Assembly (NCBI RefSeq): GCF_039691755.1
Contig: NZ_CP137552.1
Coordinates: forward strand, 1,426,001 to 1,490,000
Reading direction: 5' to 3'
From: Halomonas sp. Bachu 37
GTDB lineage: Bacteria > Pseudomonadota > Gammaproteobacteria > Pseudomonadales > Halomonadaceae
DNA: 64,000 nt
How positions within the stretch are numbered: position 1 is the stretch's first letter; every line of letters starts with the position of its first letter. The notes beneath the pieces were generated by a model that saw only the letters and a list, made by a program, of their open reading frames with translations, had not been told where the DNA came from and ran no database searches. Of this stretch, positions 39,533 to 48,865 are shown in pieces. The translations under genes and the position numbers were made by a program.

Positions 39533-39595
39533 TCGGGCGTTGCCCGAGTCAACGGGGCTCTTTTTACAAGTACTCTCTCGCAAGTACTAACTTGT
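39533..39595 (-). promoter_or_regulatory. Possible mRNA hairpins ahead of secA
   Basis: On the secA transcript two structures can form between the small ORF and the secA ATG. One is a 6-bp hairpin UCGGGC-AAC-GCCCGA (39547-39533), ending about 30 nt before the ATG. The other uses ACAAGU (39595-39590), which can pair either with ACUUG at 39585-39581 or with ACUUGU at 39571-39566, two mutually exclusive choices. In E. coli secM-secA, an mRNA hairpin hides the secA ribosome site; here I see no stem that covers the weak secA ribosome site. Confidence 0.4.
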
Positions 39596-39602
39596 AGTAT
39601 GC

Positions 39603-39956
39603 TCAGGCCGACGCAGGCGGGCCTCGCCGAGTCAGGACATCGTGGGCCGCTGGTACGCGAAGTAGGACATGCAATAACCGCGACAGACCCGAAAGGCGCT
39701 GGAGGGTAAAACGGATATGGCGTATTGGCCGCAGTGAAACTCGGCGGCGCTTCAACCAACCGCAGCGAGCACGCAGCACCGCGGGCACCATCAGGCAAAC
39801 GGCCACGGCTCGTTCTGTCGAGCGCAACGCATCCGTCTGACTCAAGCTGGCGGGAAGCAGGCAGCTGACCAACAAGCCCGCCAGCCACCAGCGCGCTACG
39901 CCGTAGCGACGGTGGCGCCTCGACGTAGCGGCAGGCAAGACAGGAGGTGGCGACAT
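39603..39956 (-). CDS. Small secreted-type ORF upstream of secA, candidate Sec-monitoring arrest peptide (RGPP end)
   Basis: 117 codons from the ATG at 39956. N terminus: basic stretch (SRRHRRYGVAR), a hydrophobic core WWLAGLLVSCLLPASLS (about 22-38) and a possible cleavage site after ASLS or a little later, so it looks like a Sec signal peptide. The rest is Arg-rich. It ends LTRRGPPASA, i.e. R-G-P-P four codons before the stop. Arg-Ala/Gly-Pro-Pro motifs are known from ApdA/ApdP-type arrest peptides; E. coli SecM arrests in a different sequence ending in GIRAGP. It lies on the same strand, immediately before secA. Codons are GC-rich at the third position, which fits a real gene. The start has only GGGAG 12 bases away. 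No homologue was checked. Confidence 0.6.
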   Translation of the reverse strand: MSPPPVLPAATSRRHRRYGVARWWLAGLLVSCLLPASLSQTDALRSTERAVAVCLMVPAVLRARCGWLKRRRVSLRPIRHIRFTLQRLSGLSRLLHVLLRVPAAHDVLTRRGPPASA

Positions 39957-40069
39957 GCTGTGGACTGACTCCCGAGCGTGCTAGGCTCTTCATCATGTGT
40001 AATTGCCGGAGCGTGGTTCTGACACGCCAACCGGGTGACATTCAGGGGATTCCCCCAGGAAGCAAGGCC

Positions 40070-40540
40070 ATGAGTATAAAGGTTAAGCGTTCACGCGCAC
40101 AGCCCATCTCCCGTCTCCTCGACAACTCGAGCGAACTGGGCCAGTTGATGCGCATCTCGCACATGCTCGAGCAGGCCCAACGTCATCTTCGCCTTCATCT
40201 TCCCGAGGAGATGCGAGAGCATGTCTTTGTCGGCGGCTATCGCCAAGGCCGTTTGACCGTGATCACCAACCGCGCAATCTGGCTCACCTGGTTGCGCTTC
40301 GAACAGACCAGGCTGCTGGAGCTTCTGCACCAATTGCACGGTTTCGAGTCGGTAATCGGCTTGAGTTTCAAGGTGCGTCCGGTGCGCCCGCCGAAACTCC
40401 CCGTACGCTACACACGCGAACTTCCTGACGAAGCCGGAGAGCTGTTGTCTCGCTGCGCCGAGGACGTGGATGACCCGAAGCTGAAAGATGCCCTGCAACG
40501 TCTTGCCGGCCACGCCAAGCGCGCAGTTCCCGAGCAATAG
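40070..40540 (+). CDS. dciA: DciA-like DUF721 protein
   Basis: 156 residues from the ATG at 40070 (MSIKVKRSRAQPISRLLD); the open frame runs upstream but without conserved residues. The DUF721/DciA family loads the replicative helicase DnaB in bacteria that lack DnaC; the KH-like core is recognisable (LRLHLPEEMREHV, YRQGRLTVITNRAIWLTWLRFEQTRLLELL, IGLSFKVRPV). The C terminus beyond about 120 is an alpha-helical tail. Divergent from the secA-upstream ORF, convergent with lpxC. Confidence 0.85.
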   Translation: MSIKVKRSRAQPISRLLDNSSELGQLMRISHMLEQAQRHLRLHLPEEMREHVFVGGYRQGRLTVITNRAIWLTWLRFEQTRLLELLHQLHGFESVIGLSFKVRPVRPPKLPVRYTRELPDEAGELLSRCAEDVDDPKLKDALQRLAGHAKRAVPEQ

Positions 40541-40597
40541 GTACCAGCTTCCCTCTATCTAGACATTACTCTCACGATACGTTGCGAGCGGCCAGAT

Positions 40598-40629
40598 GCA
40601 AAACGGGCGCTGCCTGATGGCAACGCCCG
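40598..40629 (-). terminator. Terminator downstream of lpxC
   Basis: An 11-bp stem with a single mismatch (40604-40614 with 40619-40629, loop TGAT). On the minus strand it is followed by TTTTGC, so it can end the lpxC transcript. It also lies downstream of dciA on the plus strand, where no U-run follows. Confidence 0.75.
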
Positions 40630-40652
40630 CTCTTGATTGCAGAGAATACAAT

Positions 40653-41564
40653 TTACGCCATGGCTGGCGCGGAGTAGGAAATCGGCGCGATCGCCTTCTC
40701 GTCCTCGAAAGTTACGATCTCGAAGGCCTCGGGTGTCGCCATCAACTGGCGGCACAGCTGATTATTGAGCGCATGCCCCGATTTTACGCCTCGGAACTCG
40801 CCAATCAGGCTGTATCCCAACTGGTAAAGATCGCCGATGGCGTCCAGCACCTTGTGCTTGACGAATTCATCGTCATATCGCAATCCGCCTTCGTTCACGA
40901 TCCGGTAGTCGTCCACCACGATAGCGTTGTCCAGACTGCCGCCCAACGCCAGATTGTTGGAGCGTAGAAACTCCAAATCGCGCATGAAACCGAAAGTCCT
41001 GGCCCGCGACACTTCCTTGACGAAGGAGGTCGTGGAGAAATCGATGTTGGCCGTCTGCTTCTGCTGCGCGAAGACGGGATGATCGAAATCGATGGCAAAC
41101 GAAACCTTGAACCCCTGATGCGGCAGGAAGGTGGCCTCCTTGTCTTCCTGGGTCACCACCACCTTCTGCTTGATACGGATGAATTTCTTGGGAGCGTCCT
41201 GCTCGGCGATACCGGCAGACTGAATCAGGAACACGAAGGGGCTGGCGCTGCCATCCATGATCGGCACTTCCGCCGCGCTGAGATCCACGTAGGCGTTATC
41301 GATGCCCAACCCCGCCAACGCGGACATGAGATGCTCGACCGTCGCCACCTTTACGCCTTGCCAGGAGAGTGCCGTACAGAGCGTAGTGTCCTCTACGAGC
41401 TCCGCTCGTGCCGGTACATGCACCATGGGGTCCAGATCGGTTCTGACGAAGACAATACCGGTATTGGCCGGTGCGGGCCGCAGGGCCAGATGCACTTTCT
41501 TGCCAGAATGCAGACCCACGCCAGTTGCGCGTATGACATTCTGAAGGGTGCGTTGTCGTATCAT
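40653..41564 (-). CDS. lpxC: UDP-3-O-acyl-N-acetylglucosamine deacetylase
   Basis: 303 residues ([24 protein letters not shown]). First committed step of lipid A synthesis, a zinc deacetylase. Ligands: His in [14 protein letters not shown] (about 78) and His/Asp in [15 protein letters not shown] (about 237); the [15 protein letters not shown] block is intact. The C-terminal FtsH-recognition tail is not obvious (ends [11 protein letters not shown], similar to the E. coli-type VLA end in hydrophobicity). It follows ftsZ and appears to have its own promoter. Confidence 0.97.
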   Translation of the reverse strand: MIRQRTLQNVIRATGVGLHSGKKVHLALRPAPANTGIVFVRTDLDPMVHVPARAELVEDTTLCTALSWQGVKVATVEHLMSALAGLGIDNAYVDLSAAEVPIMDGSASPFVFLIQSAGIAEQDAPKKFIRIKQKVVVTQEDKEATFLPHQGFKVSFAIDFDHPVFAQQKQTANIDFSTTSFVKEVSRARTFGFMRDLEFLRSNNLALGGSLDNAIVVDDYRIVNEGGLRYDDEFVKHKVLDAIGDLYQLGYSLIGEFRGVKSGHALNNQLCRQLMATPEAFEIVTFEDEKAIAPISYSAPAMA

Positions 41565-41600
41565 GGGCAGTAACCGGACTCTGGTGACGGTAAACGAAAA

Positions 41601-41630
41601 ATTATCAAACAGTGTTCACTTTAACAGCAA
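41601..41630 (-). promoter_or_regulatory. Candidate lpxC promoter
   Basis: Minus strand: -35 TTGCTG (41630-41625), 18-bp spacer, -10 GATAAT (41606-41601). Start near 41594, giving a leader of about 30 nt. It lies in the ftsZ-lpxC gap, which also holds a perfect 14-bp palindrome GCTATTGCAATAGC (41663-41676) right after the ftsZ stop. Confidence 0.5.
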
Positions 41631-41686
41631 ACGGGCGCTTCAACAAAGAAAAACACCCGTTGGCTATTGCAATAGCGCTGCTTGCT

Positions 41687-42862
41687 TCAATCCGCCTGGC
41701 GACGCAAGAATGCGGGTATGTCCAGATAGTCGTCAGCCTCGGCGGCCCGTCGGTTTTCCGGCCGCGGCTTGGCGACCGGTTCAGGTGCTTCCGCCCGGGC
41801 AGTCGCTTGCTGGCGCATGACAGTCGGCTGCTGCAGCTTGCGGTAATCCGACGCTTCGGCGCTGGTTCGCCGGGCCGGCTCACGCGTAGCCGCCTTGGCC
41901 TGACGGCCATCCAGCCCCGCTGCCACCACGGTAACGCGCAACTCGTCGGACATTTCCATGTCGATGGAAGTCCCCACGACGATAGTGGCTTCCTGGGAGG
42001 CGAACTCCTGAACCGTGGCGCCGACATCGTTGAATTCACCGATGGAAAGATCCGGCCCAGCGGTGATGTTGACCAGAATGCCGCGCGCGCCATGGAGATC
42101 GATATCTTCCAGCAACGGACTGCGGATCGCCTTTTCGGCGGCCTCGCGCGCCCGGTTTTCTCCAGTCGCGCCACCGGTACCCATCATCGCCATGCCCATT
42201 TCCGACATCACGGTACGCACGTCGGCGAAGTCGACGTTGATGATCCCCGGGCTAGTTATCAGCTCCGCGATACCTTGCACGGCGCCAAGCAGCACGTCAT
42301 TGGCGGCGCTGAACGCCGTCAACAGCGTGGCATTCTTGCCCAGCACCGAAAGCAGCTTTTCGTTGGGAATGGTGATCAGGGAGTCCACGTGCTCGGAGAG
42401 CTCCTTCATTCCCTCTTCCGCGGCACGCATGCGCTTGGGTCCTTCGAAGGGGAAGGGCCGCGTGACTACCGCTACCGTGAGAATGCCCAGCTCCTTGGCC
42501 ACCTGGGCCACCACGGGAGCACCACCGGTTCCCGTACCGCCACCCATGCCGGCGGTAATGAAGACCATGTCGGCACCGCTCAGCAATTCGGCGATCCGAT
42601 CCCGATCCTCCATTGCCGCCTGGCGCCCCACGTCGGGGTCGGCGCCCGCGCCCAGCCCTTTGGTAATCTCGCTACCCAGCTGCAGCACCGTCTTGGCGGA
42701 GACCCGCTTGAGCGCCTGGGCATCGGTGTTGGCACAAATGAACTCAACACCTTCGATACTACTTTCGACCATATGATTGACAGCGTTACCGCCACCGCCG
42801 CCAACGCCCACTACCTTGATGACCGCACTGCTCGAGGGTGCGTTATCTACCAATTCGAACAT
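41687..42862 (-). CDS. ftsZ: Cell division protein FtsZ
   Basis: 391 residues from the ATG at 42862 ([20 protein letters not shown]). Tubulin-like GTPase that forms the Z-ring. GTP signature [13 protein letters not shown] (about 104-116), N-terminal [14 protein letters not shown]7 loop [16 protein letters not shown] variable linker (about 318-375) is followed by the conserved C-terminal peptide [14 protein letters not shown] that binds FtsA and ZipA. 34 bases downstream of ftsA. Confidence 0.98.
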   Translation of the reverse strand: MFELVDNAPSSSAVIKVVGVGGGGGNAVNHMVESSIEGVEFICANTDAQALKRVSAKTVLQLGSEITKGLGAGADPDVGRQAAMEDRDRIAELLSGADMVFITAGMGGGTGTGGAPVVAQVAKELGILTVAVVTRPFPFEGPKRMRAAEEGMKELSEHVDSLITIPNEKLLSVLGKNATLLTAFSAANDVLLGAVQGIAELITSPGIINVDFADVRTVMSEMGMAMMGTGGATGENRAREAAEKAIRSPLLEDIDLHGARGILVNITAGPDLSIGEFNDVGATVQEFASQEATIVVGTSIDMEMSDELRVTVVAAGLDGRQAKAATREPARRTSAEASDYRKLQQPTVMRQQATARAEAPEPVAKPRPENRRAAEADDYLDIPAFLRRQAD

Positions 42863-42896
42863 AAGCCCCGTCTCCTGAACCGCGATTGCGGCCCTG

Positions 42897-44186
42897 TCAG
42901 AAATTTCCTTTGAACCAGCCCTTGATTCTTGCCAGCGCCGTAATGCCGTCCCTGTCGTCGCGCCGGGAGACGTCATTGCGTCCCGGTGATGCCGAGATTA
43001 CTCCCCCCTGGCCTTCACGGCCATGCCCATTTCGGGTTTCCTTGAGCGCATAATGTAACAAACCCACCCCGGTGGCATAAATCGGGTTGCGCACCACATC
43101 GGCAAGCCCTTTGACATTCTGTGGACAGGCGATGCGTACCGGCATGTGGAAAATCTCTTCCGCCAATTCCCCCACCCCTTCCATGCGTGAGGTTCCCCCG
43201 GTCAAGACAATACCGGCGGCGACCATATCCTCATACCCGCTGCGCCTCAGCTCATCGCGCACCAGGGTAAACAGCTCTTCGTAGCGTGGCTCGACCACCT
43301 CCGCCAGCGACTGCCGCGACAGGTCTCGCGCGGGGCGATCGCCGACGCTCGGAACCTTGATCATTTCATCGCTGGCGGCCAGCTGCGTCAGGGCACAGGC
43401 ATACTTGACCTTGATCTCCTCGGCGTGCTGCGTGGGAGTTCGCAGCGCCATGGCGATATCATTGGTCACCTGGTCGCCGGCGATGGGGATCACTGCAGTA
43501 TGGCGGATGGCACCTTCGGTGAATACGGCAATATCCGTGGTGCCGCCACCGATATCCACCATGCAGACACCCAACTCCCGTTCGTCCTCGGTCAGAACCG
43601 CCATGCTCGAGGCCAACTGCTCAAGGATGATGGCATCCACATCCAGGCCGCAGCGCCTGACGCATTTTTCGATATTCTGAACGGCATTGAGTGCGGCTGT
43701 AACCAGGTGCACCTGAGCTTCCAGACGCACACCCGACATGCCGAGCGGCTCGCGGATACCTCCCTGGGCATCGATGGAGAATTCCTGAGGCAGGACATGC
43801 AGCACGCGCTGCCCTTCGGAGATGGCGCGGGCTCGCGCCGAATCGATCACTCGATCGATATCCGAAGGAGTGACTTCGCGCTCTTTGATCGCCACGACGC
43901 CGTCAGAGTTCATTGAGCTGATATGACTGCCGGCCACGCCGACATAGACGGAATGAATATCACAACCGGCCATCAGTTCCGCTTCTTCCACCGCCCGCTG
44001 GATAGACAGCACGGTAGACTCGATATTGATGACCACGCCTCGTTTCATGCCGCGCGATGGGTGCGAGCCGATACCGGCAATTTCGATTCCACCATCGTCG
44101 GTGGGTTGACCGACGATCGCGACGACCTTGGACGTTCCGATGTCCAGCCCGACCACCATGTTGGATGCGCTGGGTGAGCCTGCCAT
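42897..44186 (-). CDS. ftsA: Cell division protein FtsA
   Basis: 429 residues. Actin-like protein that anchors FtsZ to the membrane. Phosphate-binding [12 protein letters not shown] (about 15-26), [14 protein letters not shown] in the 1C region, [15 protein letters not shown] (about 205-219), [13 protein letters not shown] and the C-terminal amphipathic anchor [11 protein letters not shown]. Ribosome site AAGGAG lies 12 bases before the ATG at 44186. Unlike its neighbours it is not adjacent to ftsQ: a 438-bp AT-rich spacer precedes it. Confidence 0.97.
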   Translation of the reverse strand: MAGSPSASNMVVGLDIGTSKVVAIVGQPTDDGGIEIAGIGSHPSRGMKRGVVINIESTVLSIQRAVEEAELMAGCDIHSVYVGVAGSHISSMNSDGVVAIKEREVTPSDIDRVIDSARARAISEGQRVLHVLPQEFSIDAQGGIREPLGMSGVRLEAQVHLVTAALNAVQNIEKCVRRCGLDVDAIILEQLASSMAVLTEDERELGVCMVDIGGGTTDIAVFTEGAIRHTAVIPIAGDQVTNDIAMALRTPTQHAEEIKVKYACALTQLAASDEMIKVPSVGDRPARDLSRQSLAEVVEPRYEELFTLVRDELRRSGYEDMVAAGIVLTGGTSRMEGVGELAEEIFHMPVRIACPQNVKGLADVVRNPIYATGVGLLHYALKETRNGHGREGQGGVISASPGRNDVSRRDDRDGITALARIKGWFKGNF

Positions 44187-44624
44187 GAGCCGGGTATTCT
44201 CCTTCTGGTTACGTCAAATAATGCCTGCTCTCGTCCGAGAGCGAACATGGTTTGTTATATGTCTTATGCTAAATGCGCAAGGTGGTTGGTTCTTCTATTA
44301 GCGACATTTCCCAATATTGGTATCTTCGATTACCGCTATTATCTGGAAGGCAACGTATCGAGAGGGTTTCATCCAGATTCGCGTATTAGTCTCGATTTCT
44401 CACGTCATGCTAAAACCTGACGTTAAAAACCTGGTAGAGATAATACCTTAGAAGCCTGAAAATATTTCCTAGTATAGGAACAATATATCTCTCACGCCTA
44501 GCCTAGCCCTACAATACTGGCCTAATAAAACAATTAAAACCCCATTTCAGGGATTTTCGGCGTTGGCGATCACTTACATGATTCACCTCAGAACGCATCT
44601 TTCGCTATCCAACAAACGCGATTC
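44187..44624. other. ftsQ-ftsA spacer: AT-rich regulatory gap (438 bp), no gene
   Basis: About 40 % GC over at least 44281-44580, against about 60 % around it. No open frame of note. It contains a terminator-like hairpin after ftsQ (44536-44557), the exact inverted repeat TTCCTA-gta-TAGGAA (44466-44480), ACGTCA with TGACGT (around 44402-44422), CCAATATTGG (44311-44320) and GCTCTCG-TC-CGAGAGC (44227-44242) in the ftsA leader. Several weak -10-like hexamers lie in the region, but no promoter stands out. Confidence 0.75.
44532..44557 (-). terminator. Possible intrinsic terminator after ftsQ
   Basis: On the minus strand an 8-bp stem AAAATCCC (44557-44550) with GGGGTTTT (44543-44536), one G-U pair, six-base loop, followed by AATTGTTTTATT. 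It lies 68-90 bases past the ftsQ stop. It would separate the long upstream operon from ftsA-ftsZ. Confidence 0.5.
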
Positions 44625-45338
44625 TCAAGGTTCGGCCTGTTCGAATTCACTTTCACCATGCCAGGCTACCGCTACACCATTGGGATAACGCAAATCGACG
44701 TAACGGATCAGCTCGGCCTGCTGGTGAAGTTCCCTCTGCCATGACGCCACCAGACGAGCCAGGCGCACCTCGTGCTGACGACGTCCGAGCATTACCCAAG
44801 CACTATCATTGAGCTGAAAACGCCATGCTCCCCTTGGCTCCAGACGCAGCTGGGTCAGTTCCAGAGAAAGGGCATCAAAGCGTGGAACAAGACGCCGATA
44901 GTAATTCAGCACTTCTCTGCCGCTGCCCGCCGGGCCGGCTAGATCACGAAGTTGAGACGGTGCTTCAAGCGGCGCAAAGGCAAACGCCTCGCCCTCGGTA
45001 TTGAGCAGGAAATCATCGTTCCAGCGCGCCACCGGTTCCTGTTCGACCAATTCGAAAGCCAGCGTATTGGGCCACTCACGGGCTACTCGAACCTCGTGCA
45101 GCCAGCCAATCTTCAGCGCTTGGTCACGAATCTCACCCAGATCCGCCGACAGCCAGGTAGTGCCCTGAATCAAGGGAGCCAGCTGGGTACGCAGGTAGTC
45201 CGCACTGACATATTCCCACTCACCGCGAATGGAGACTCGCTCGATGGGCCGGTCTAGCCACAACCACAGGGCTCTCCCCCCCGCGATCAGCACCAGTCCC
45301 AACAGTAATATTCCCCACCACGCCCCGCGCCGTGTCAT
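44625..45338 (-). CDS. ftsQ: Cell division protein FtsQ
   Basis: 237 residues. Bitopic divisome protein: basic N terminus, one membrane helix (WWGILLLGLVLIAGGRALWLW, about 7-27), a POTRA domain beginning RPIERVSIRGEWEYVSADYLR, and a periplasmic beta domain with the family segment VELVEQEPVARWNDDFLLNTEGEAF-like (about 85-113). Its start overlaps the ddl stop by four bases. Downstream, the normal tight link to ftsA is broken. Confidence 0.93.
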   Translation of the reverse strand: MTRRGAWWGILLLGLVLIAGGRALWLWLDRPIERVSIRGEWEYVSADYLRTQLAPLIQGTTWLSADLGEIRDQALKIGWLHEVRVAREWPNTLAFELVEQEPVARWNDDFLLNTEGEAFAFAPLEAPSQLRDLAGPAGSGREVLNYYRRLVPRFDALSLELTQLRLEPRGAWRFQLNDSAWVMLGRRQHEVRLARLVASWQRELHQQAELIRYVDLRYPNGVAVAWHGESEFEQAEP

Positions 45339-46285
45339 TGCGCTTTCTGCTTCCCGGCGGTAGCCAGCACTCGCGCTACAAGGCTGTCGAAATCGATGCC
45401 GGCATGGGCCGCTGCCTGGGGAACCAGGCTATGATCGGTCATGCCCGGCACGGTATTGACCTCCAGCAGCCAGAAGCGCCCGGCCTGGTCGCGCATCACA
45501 TCGACGCGCCCCCACCCCTCACCGCCTATGGCGATAAAAGCCTCGTGACACAGATGCGCGAGCTCAGCCTCCTGGGCGGTATCCAGCCCGCAGGGAAGGT
45601 GGTATTGCGTGGTATCGGTCATGTACTTGGCTTCGTAGTCATAAAAGCCGCCCGGCACTTCCACACGGATAGCGGGCAAGGCCTGTCCATCCAGCAAGGC
45701 TACGGTGTACTCCTCGCCCTCGATAAAGCGTTCCGCCATGACCCTGGCATCGAAGCGGGCGGCTTCGTGATAAGCCGCCTCGAGTGCCGCCCGGCTTTCG
45801 ACGATACTGATGCCCAGCGTCGAGCCCTCATGCACCGGCTTGACGATCAGGGGCAGGCCCAGCGTTTCCACGACGGCGGTCCAATCGGCATCATCACTCA
45901 GCATGATGCTTTCGGGTGTGGGCAAGCCCAGGGCGTGCCATACGAGCTTGGTCCGCTGCTTGTCCATGCCCAGCGCCGAGGCCAGTACACCGCTGCCGGT
46001 GTAGGGAATGTTCAACAACTCAAGCGCCCCCTGCAAGGTGCCATCCTCGCCTCCCCGGCCGTGCAGGGCGATGAAGACAACATCGGGAGCCAGCGCTTCG
46101 AGCCCGACCAGGCCACGCTCGGCGGGGTCATACCCCTGCGCCGATACACCACCACGCTGCAACGCGGCAAGCACCGCCGTTCCGCTCTTGAGCGAAACAT
46201 CGCGTTCGGCGGAGTCCCCGCCGTAAACCACGACAACTTTACCCATCTTGTCTCCGTTATTGCTGCTGGAAACCATCTCGCTCAC
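45335..46285 (-). CDS. ddl: D-alanine--D-alanine ligase
   Basis: 316 residues. ATP-grasp enzyme that makes D-Ala-D-Ala for the peptidoglycan stem. Motifs: [14 protein letters not shown] (about 22-35), [47 protein letters not shown] and the metal-site [25 protein letters not shown]. DdlB type by its place between murC and ftsQ. Overlaps both neighbours by four bases. Confidence 0.96.
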   Translation of the reverse strand: MSEMVSSSNNGDKMGKVVVVYGGDSAERDVSLKSGTAVLAALQRGGVSAQGYDPAERGLVGLEALAPDVVFIALHGRGGEDGTLQGALELLNIPYTGSGVLASALGMDKQRTKLVWHALGLPTPESIMLSDDADWTAVVETLGLPLIVKPVHEGSTLGISIVESRAALEAAYHEAARFDARVMAERFIEGEEYTVALLDGQALPAIRVEVPGGFYDYEAKYMTDTTQYHLPCGLDTAQEAELAHLCHEAFIAIGGEGWGRVDVMRDQAGRFWLLEVNTVPGMTDHSLVPQAAAHAGIDFDSLVARVLATAGKQKAQ

Positions 46286-47757
46286 AGCGTCACCTCATCG
46301 AAAGCCAGTCGCGCCTGGGCAAGACGTAGCGCGATGCCACCCACGTCCCCGGCCCCCTGGGTAATCAAGATATCACCCGGCCGCAGCACCTTGGCCAACA
46401 GCGCGGGCAGCTCCTGCTTGTCCTTGACGAATAACGGGTCCACTTCCCCGCGTTGACGGATCGAGCCCGCCAGCGTATGTCCTTCAGCGCCGGGGATGAG
46501 TGCCTCGCCGGCACTGTAGACATCGAGAAGAACCAGGGTGTCCACGCCGGAAAGCACCCGGACGAAATCCTCGTACAGGTCGCGGGTCCGGGTATAACGA
46601 TGAGGCTGGTACATCATCACCAGCCGACGCTCCGGCCACCCCGCGCGTATCGCCTTGATCACCATCTCCACTTCGCGGGGGTGATGGCCGTAATCGTCGA
46701 CCAGCATGATCTCACCCGCCCCTTCGGGGGCGGGGAAGTCACCGTGAACCTGGAAACGGCGACCGACACCGGCAAAATTCGCCAGGCCGCGCAGGATCGC
46801 CGAGTCACTGACCCCGGCATCCAGCGCCACCACGATGGCGGCCATGGCATTCAAGGCATTGTGTCGCCCGGGCATGGCCAGTTTCACCTCAAGCGGCTCT
46901 GCTTCCCCGGGTCGCAGGGCGGTGAAGCGCACTTCTCCCTGGCGCTGGTGAAAGTCGACGATGCGATAGTCGGCATCTTCAGCAAAACCGTAGGTAACGA
47001 ACTGACGCTTGACCTGCTCGCGCAGTCCACGCACGTGGCTGTCATCGATACACAGCACGGCCAGGCCGTAAAATGGCAAGTTGTGTAGAAACTCGATGAA
47101 CGTGGACTTCAGCCTCTCGAAGTCCCCGCCGTAGGTTGCCATGTGGTCCGCATCGATATTGGTCACGATCGATACCATGGGCTGAAGGTGTAGAAAGGAG
47201 GCGTCGGATTCATCCGCTTCCGCCACCAGGTAGTCGCCTTCTCCCAGCCGGGCATTGGTGCCAGCGCTGGTCAACTTGCCGCCGATCACGAACGTCGGGT
47301 CGAGCCCTCCTTCGGCCAGCAGCGTGGCGGTCAAGCTGGTAGTGGTCGTCTTGCCGTGGGTTCCGGCCACGGCGATGCCGTGACGAAAACGCATCAGCTC
47401 CGCCAGCATTTCCGCACGGCGCACGACGGGAATACGATGCTCGTGAGCCCAGCGTATCTCGGGATTGTCCGGGTCGACGGCTGTGGAAACCACCACGACA
47501 TCGGCGCCGGTCACGTTCTGCTGCGCATGCCCCAGAGCGACACTGACACCACACTCGCGCAGGCGCTGCAGCACGGGCGAATCCTTGACGTCACTACCAC
47601 TGACGCTATAGCCCTGGTTGGCCAGCACTTCAGCAATACCGCACATCCCGGCCCCGCCGATACCGACGAAATGCAGCCGTCTAATACGACGCATGCCGGG
47701 CCCTTGGGGCGGGATTACCGCATGTGGTGAAAGCGGCTTGCTCGAGGACTCGGTCAC
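46282..47757 (-). CDS. murC: UDP-N-acetylmuramate--L-alanine ligase
   Basis: 491 residues from the GTG at 47757: it has a textbook ribosome site (AAGGAGATACAGC) and overlaps the murG stop as GTGA. The open frame extends upstream within murG without homology. Adds the first amino acid of the stem peptide. [20 protein letters not shown]-terminal fold (about 27-45), ATP loop [40 protein letters not shown]. The N-terminal tail is about 10-20 residues longer than usual. Confidence 0.96.
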   Translation of the reverse strand: MTESSSKPLSPHAVIPPQGPGMRRIRRLHFVGIGGAGMCGIAEVLANQGYSVSGSDVKDSPVLQRLRECGVSVALGHAQQNVTGADVVVVSTAVDPDNPEIRWAHEHRIPVVRRAEMLAELMRFRHGIAVAGTHGKTTTTSLTATLLAEGGLDPTFVIGGKLTSAGTNARLGEGDYLVAEADESDASFLHLQPMVSIVTNIDADHMATYGGDFERLKSTFIEFLHNLPFYGLAVLCIDDSHVRGLREQVKRQFVTYGFAEDADYRIVDFHQRQGEVRFTALRPGEAEPLEVKLAMPGRHNALNAMAAIVVALDAGVSDSAILRGLANFAGVGRRFQVHGDFPAPEGAGEIMLVDDYGHHPREVEMVIKAIRAGWPERRLVMMYQPHRYTRTRDLYEDFVRVLSGVDTLVLLDVYSAGEALIPGAEGHTLAGSIRQRGEVDPLFVKDKQELPALLAKVLRPGDILITQGAGDVGGIALRLAQARLAFDEVTL

Positions 47758-48851
47758 GCTGTATCTCCTTGGAAAGCTATCGTCATGCACCCTTCCGCCA
47801 GACGCTGCGTGGCGTCCAGCCGGGCGGCACCGCGGGCATTGGCCGCCATGCTCTCCAGCGTCTCGGGATGCAACAGTTCTGCGAGCCGCTCGCTCAACAG
47901 CCGTGTGGTGAGCTCTGCCTGTACCAGGCACTGGGCGGCGTCGGCCTTCACCAGCACCTCGGCATTGACTCGCTGATGGTCGTCCACCGCATGAGGAAAG
48001 GGAATCAGCAACGACGGCTTGGCCGCCGCCGCCAGCTCGGCTACCGTCAAGGCCCCTGCTCGGCATACCACCAGGTCCGCCCAGTCATAGGCTTGCGCCA
48101 TGTCGTCGATGAAAGGGGTCACCTCGGCCGCGACTTGGGCGGCGCGGTAGTTGGCTTGCGTTTCGGCTTCCTTGTCACGCCCGGCCTGGTGGCGAACTTC
48201 GGGGCGCAACGCCTCGGGCAGTTCGCTCAGGGCCTGGGGAATGCGACTATTGAGTGCCTGGGCACCTAGCGAGCCCCCTACTACCAGCATTCGCAAGGCG
48301 CGCTCTCGCATGGCAGAAGCCAGACGCGGCGCCTCGCCCAGCGCAGCGATTTCATCGCGTACCGGATTGCCGATCACCTCGGCCCGCGAGCCGAAGGCTT
48401 CGGGAAACGCGGCGTAGGTCTTGCGTGCCAGGCGTGACAACACGCGATTGGTCAGTCCGGCTACGGCATTCTGCTCATGGATTACCAGGGGTACGCCGCT
48501 GAGCCTCGCGGCAAGCCCGCCCGGGCCACTGGCAAACCCGCCCAGGCCGACAACCAACTGCGGGTCGAGCTCGCTGATGATGCGTCGCGCCTGACCAATG
48601 GCACGCGACAGGTTCAGCGGCATGGCCAGCCATCTCTTGGCGCCGTTGCCACGCAAACCGCTCACGGCAATCGTGTGCAGCGGGATACCCGCTTCGGGAA
48701 CCAGGCGATTCTCGATACCCCGCGGGCTGCCCAGCCACTCGACCATCACTCCTTGAGCTGACAGCGCCTTGGCCAATGATAGGGCTGGGACAACATGGCC
48801 ACCGGTGCCACCTGCCATTATCAGGATTCGTCGACGCTGCGTATCGCTCAC
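47754..48851 (-). CDS. murG: UDP-GlcNAc:lipid I transferase MurG
   Basis: 365 residues. Adds GlcNAc to lipid I on the inner leaflet. GT-B fold: [20 protein letters not shown] (about 9-28), [26 protein letters not shown] and the acceptor-domain [25 protein letters not shown]. Lies 14 bases after ftsW; its stop overlaps the murC start. Confidence 0.96.
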   Translation of the reverse strand: MSDTQRRRILIMAGGTGGHVVPALSLAKALSAQGVMVEWLGSPRGIENRLVPEAGIPLHTIAVSGLRGNGAKRWLAMPLNLSRAIGQARRIISELDPQLVVGLGGFASGPGGLAARLSGVPLVIHEQNAVAGLTNRVLSRLARKTYAAFPEAFGSRAEVIGNPVRDEIAALGEAPRLASAMRERALRMLVVGGSLGAQALNSRIPQALSELPEALRPEVRHQAGRDKEAETQANYRAAQVAAEVTPFIDDMAQAYDWADLVVCRAGALTVAELAAAAKPSLLIPFPHAVDDHQRVNAEVLVKADAAQCLVQAELTTRLLSERLAELLHPETLESMAANARGAARLDATQRLAEGCMTIAFQGDTA

Positions 48852-48865
48852 TCATCACTCCTTGG

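Noticed and set aside
39529..40041. 170-codon minus-strand frame overlapping the secA-upstream ORF
   Set aside because: It competes with the 39603-39956 frame, but lacks a clear signal peptide and would run to within 26 bases of the secA ATG; the RGPP frame fits better. I cannot fully exclude it.
45332..46456. 374-codon plus-strand frame opposite ddl
   Set aside because: Shadow of ddl and murC; no family signature.
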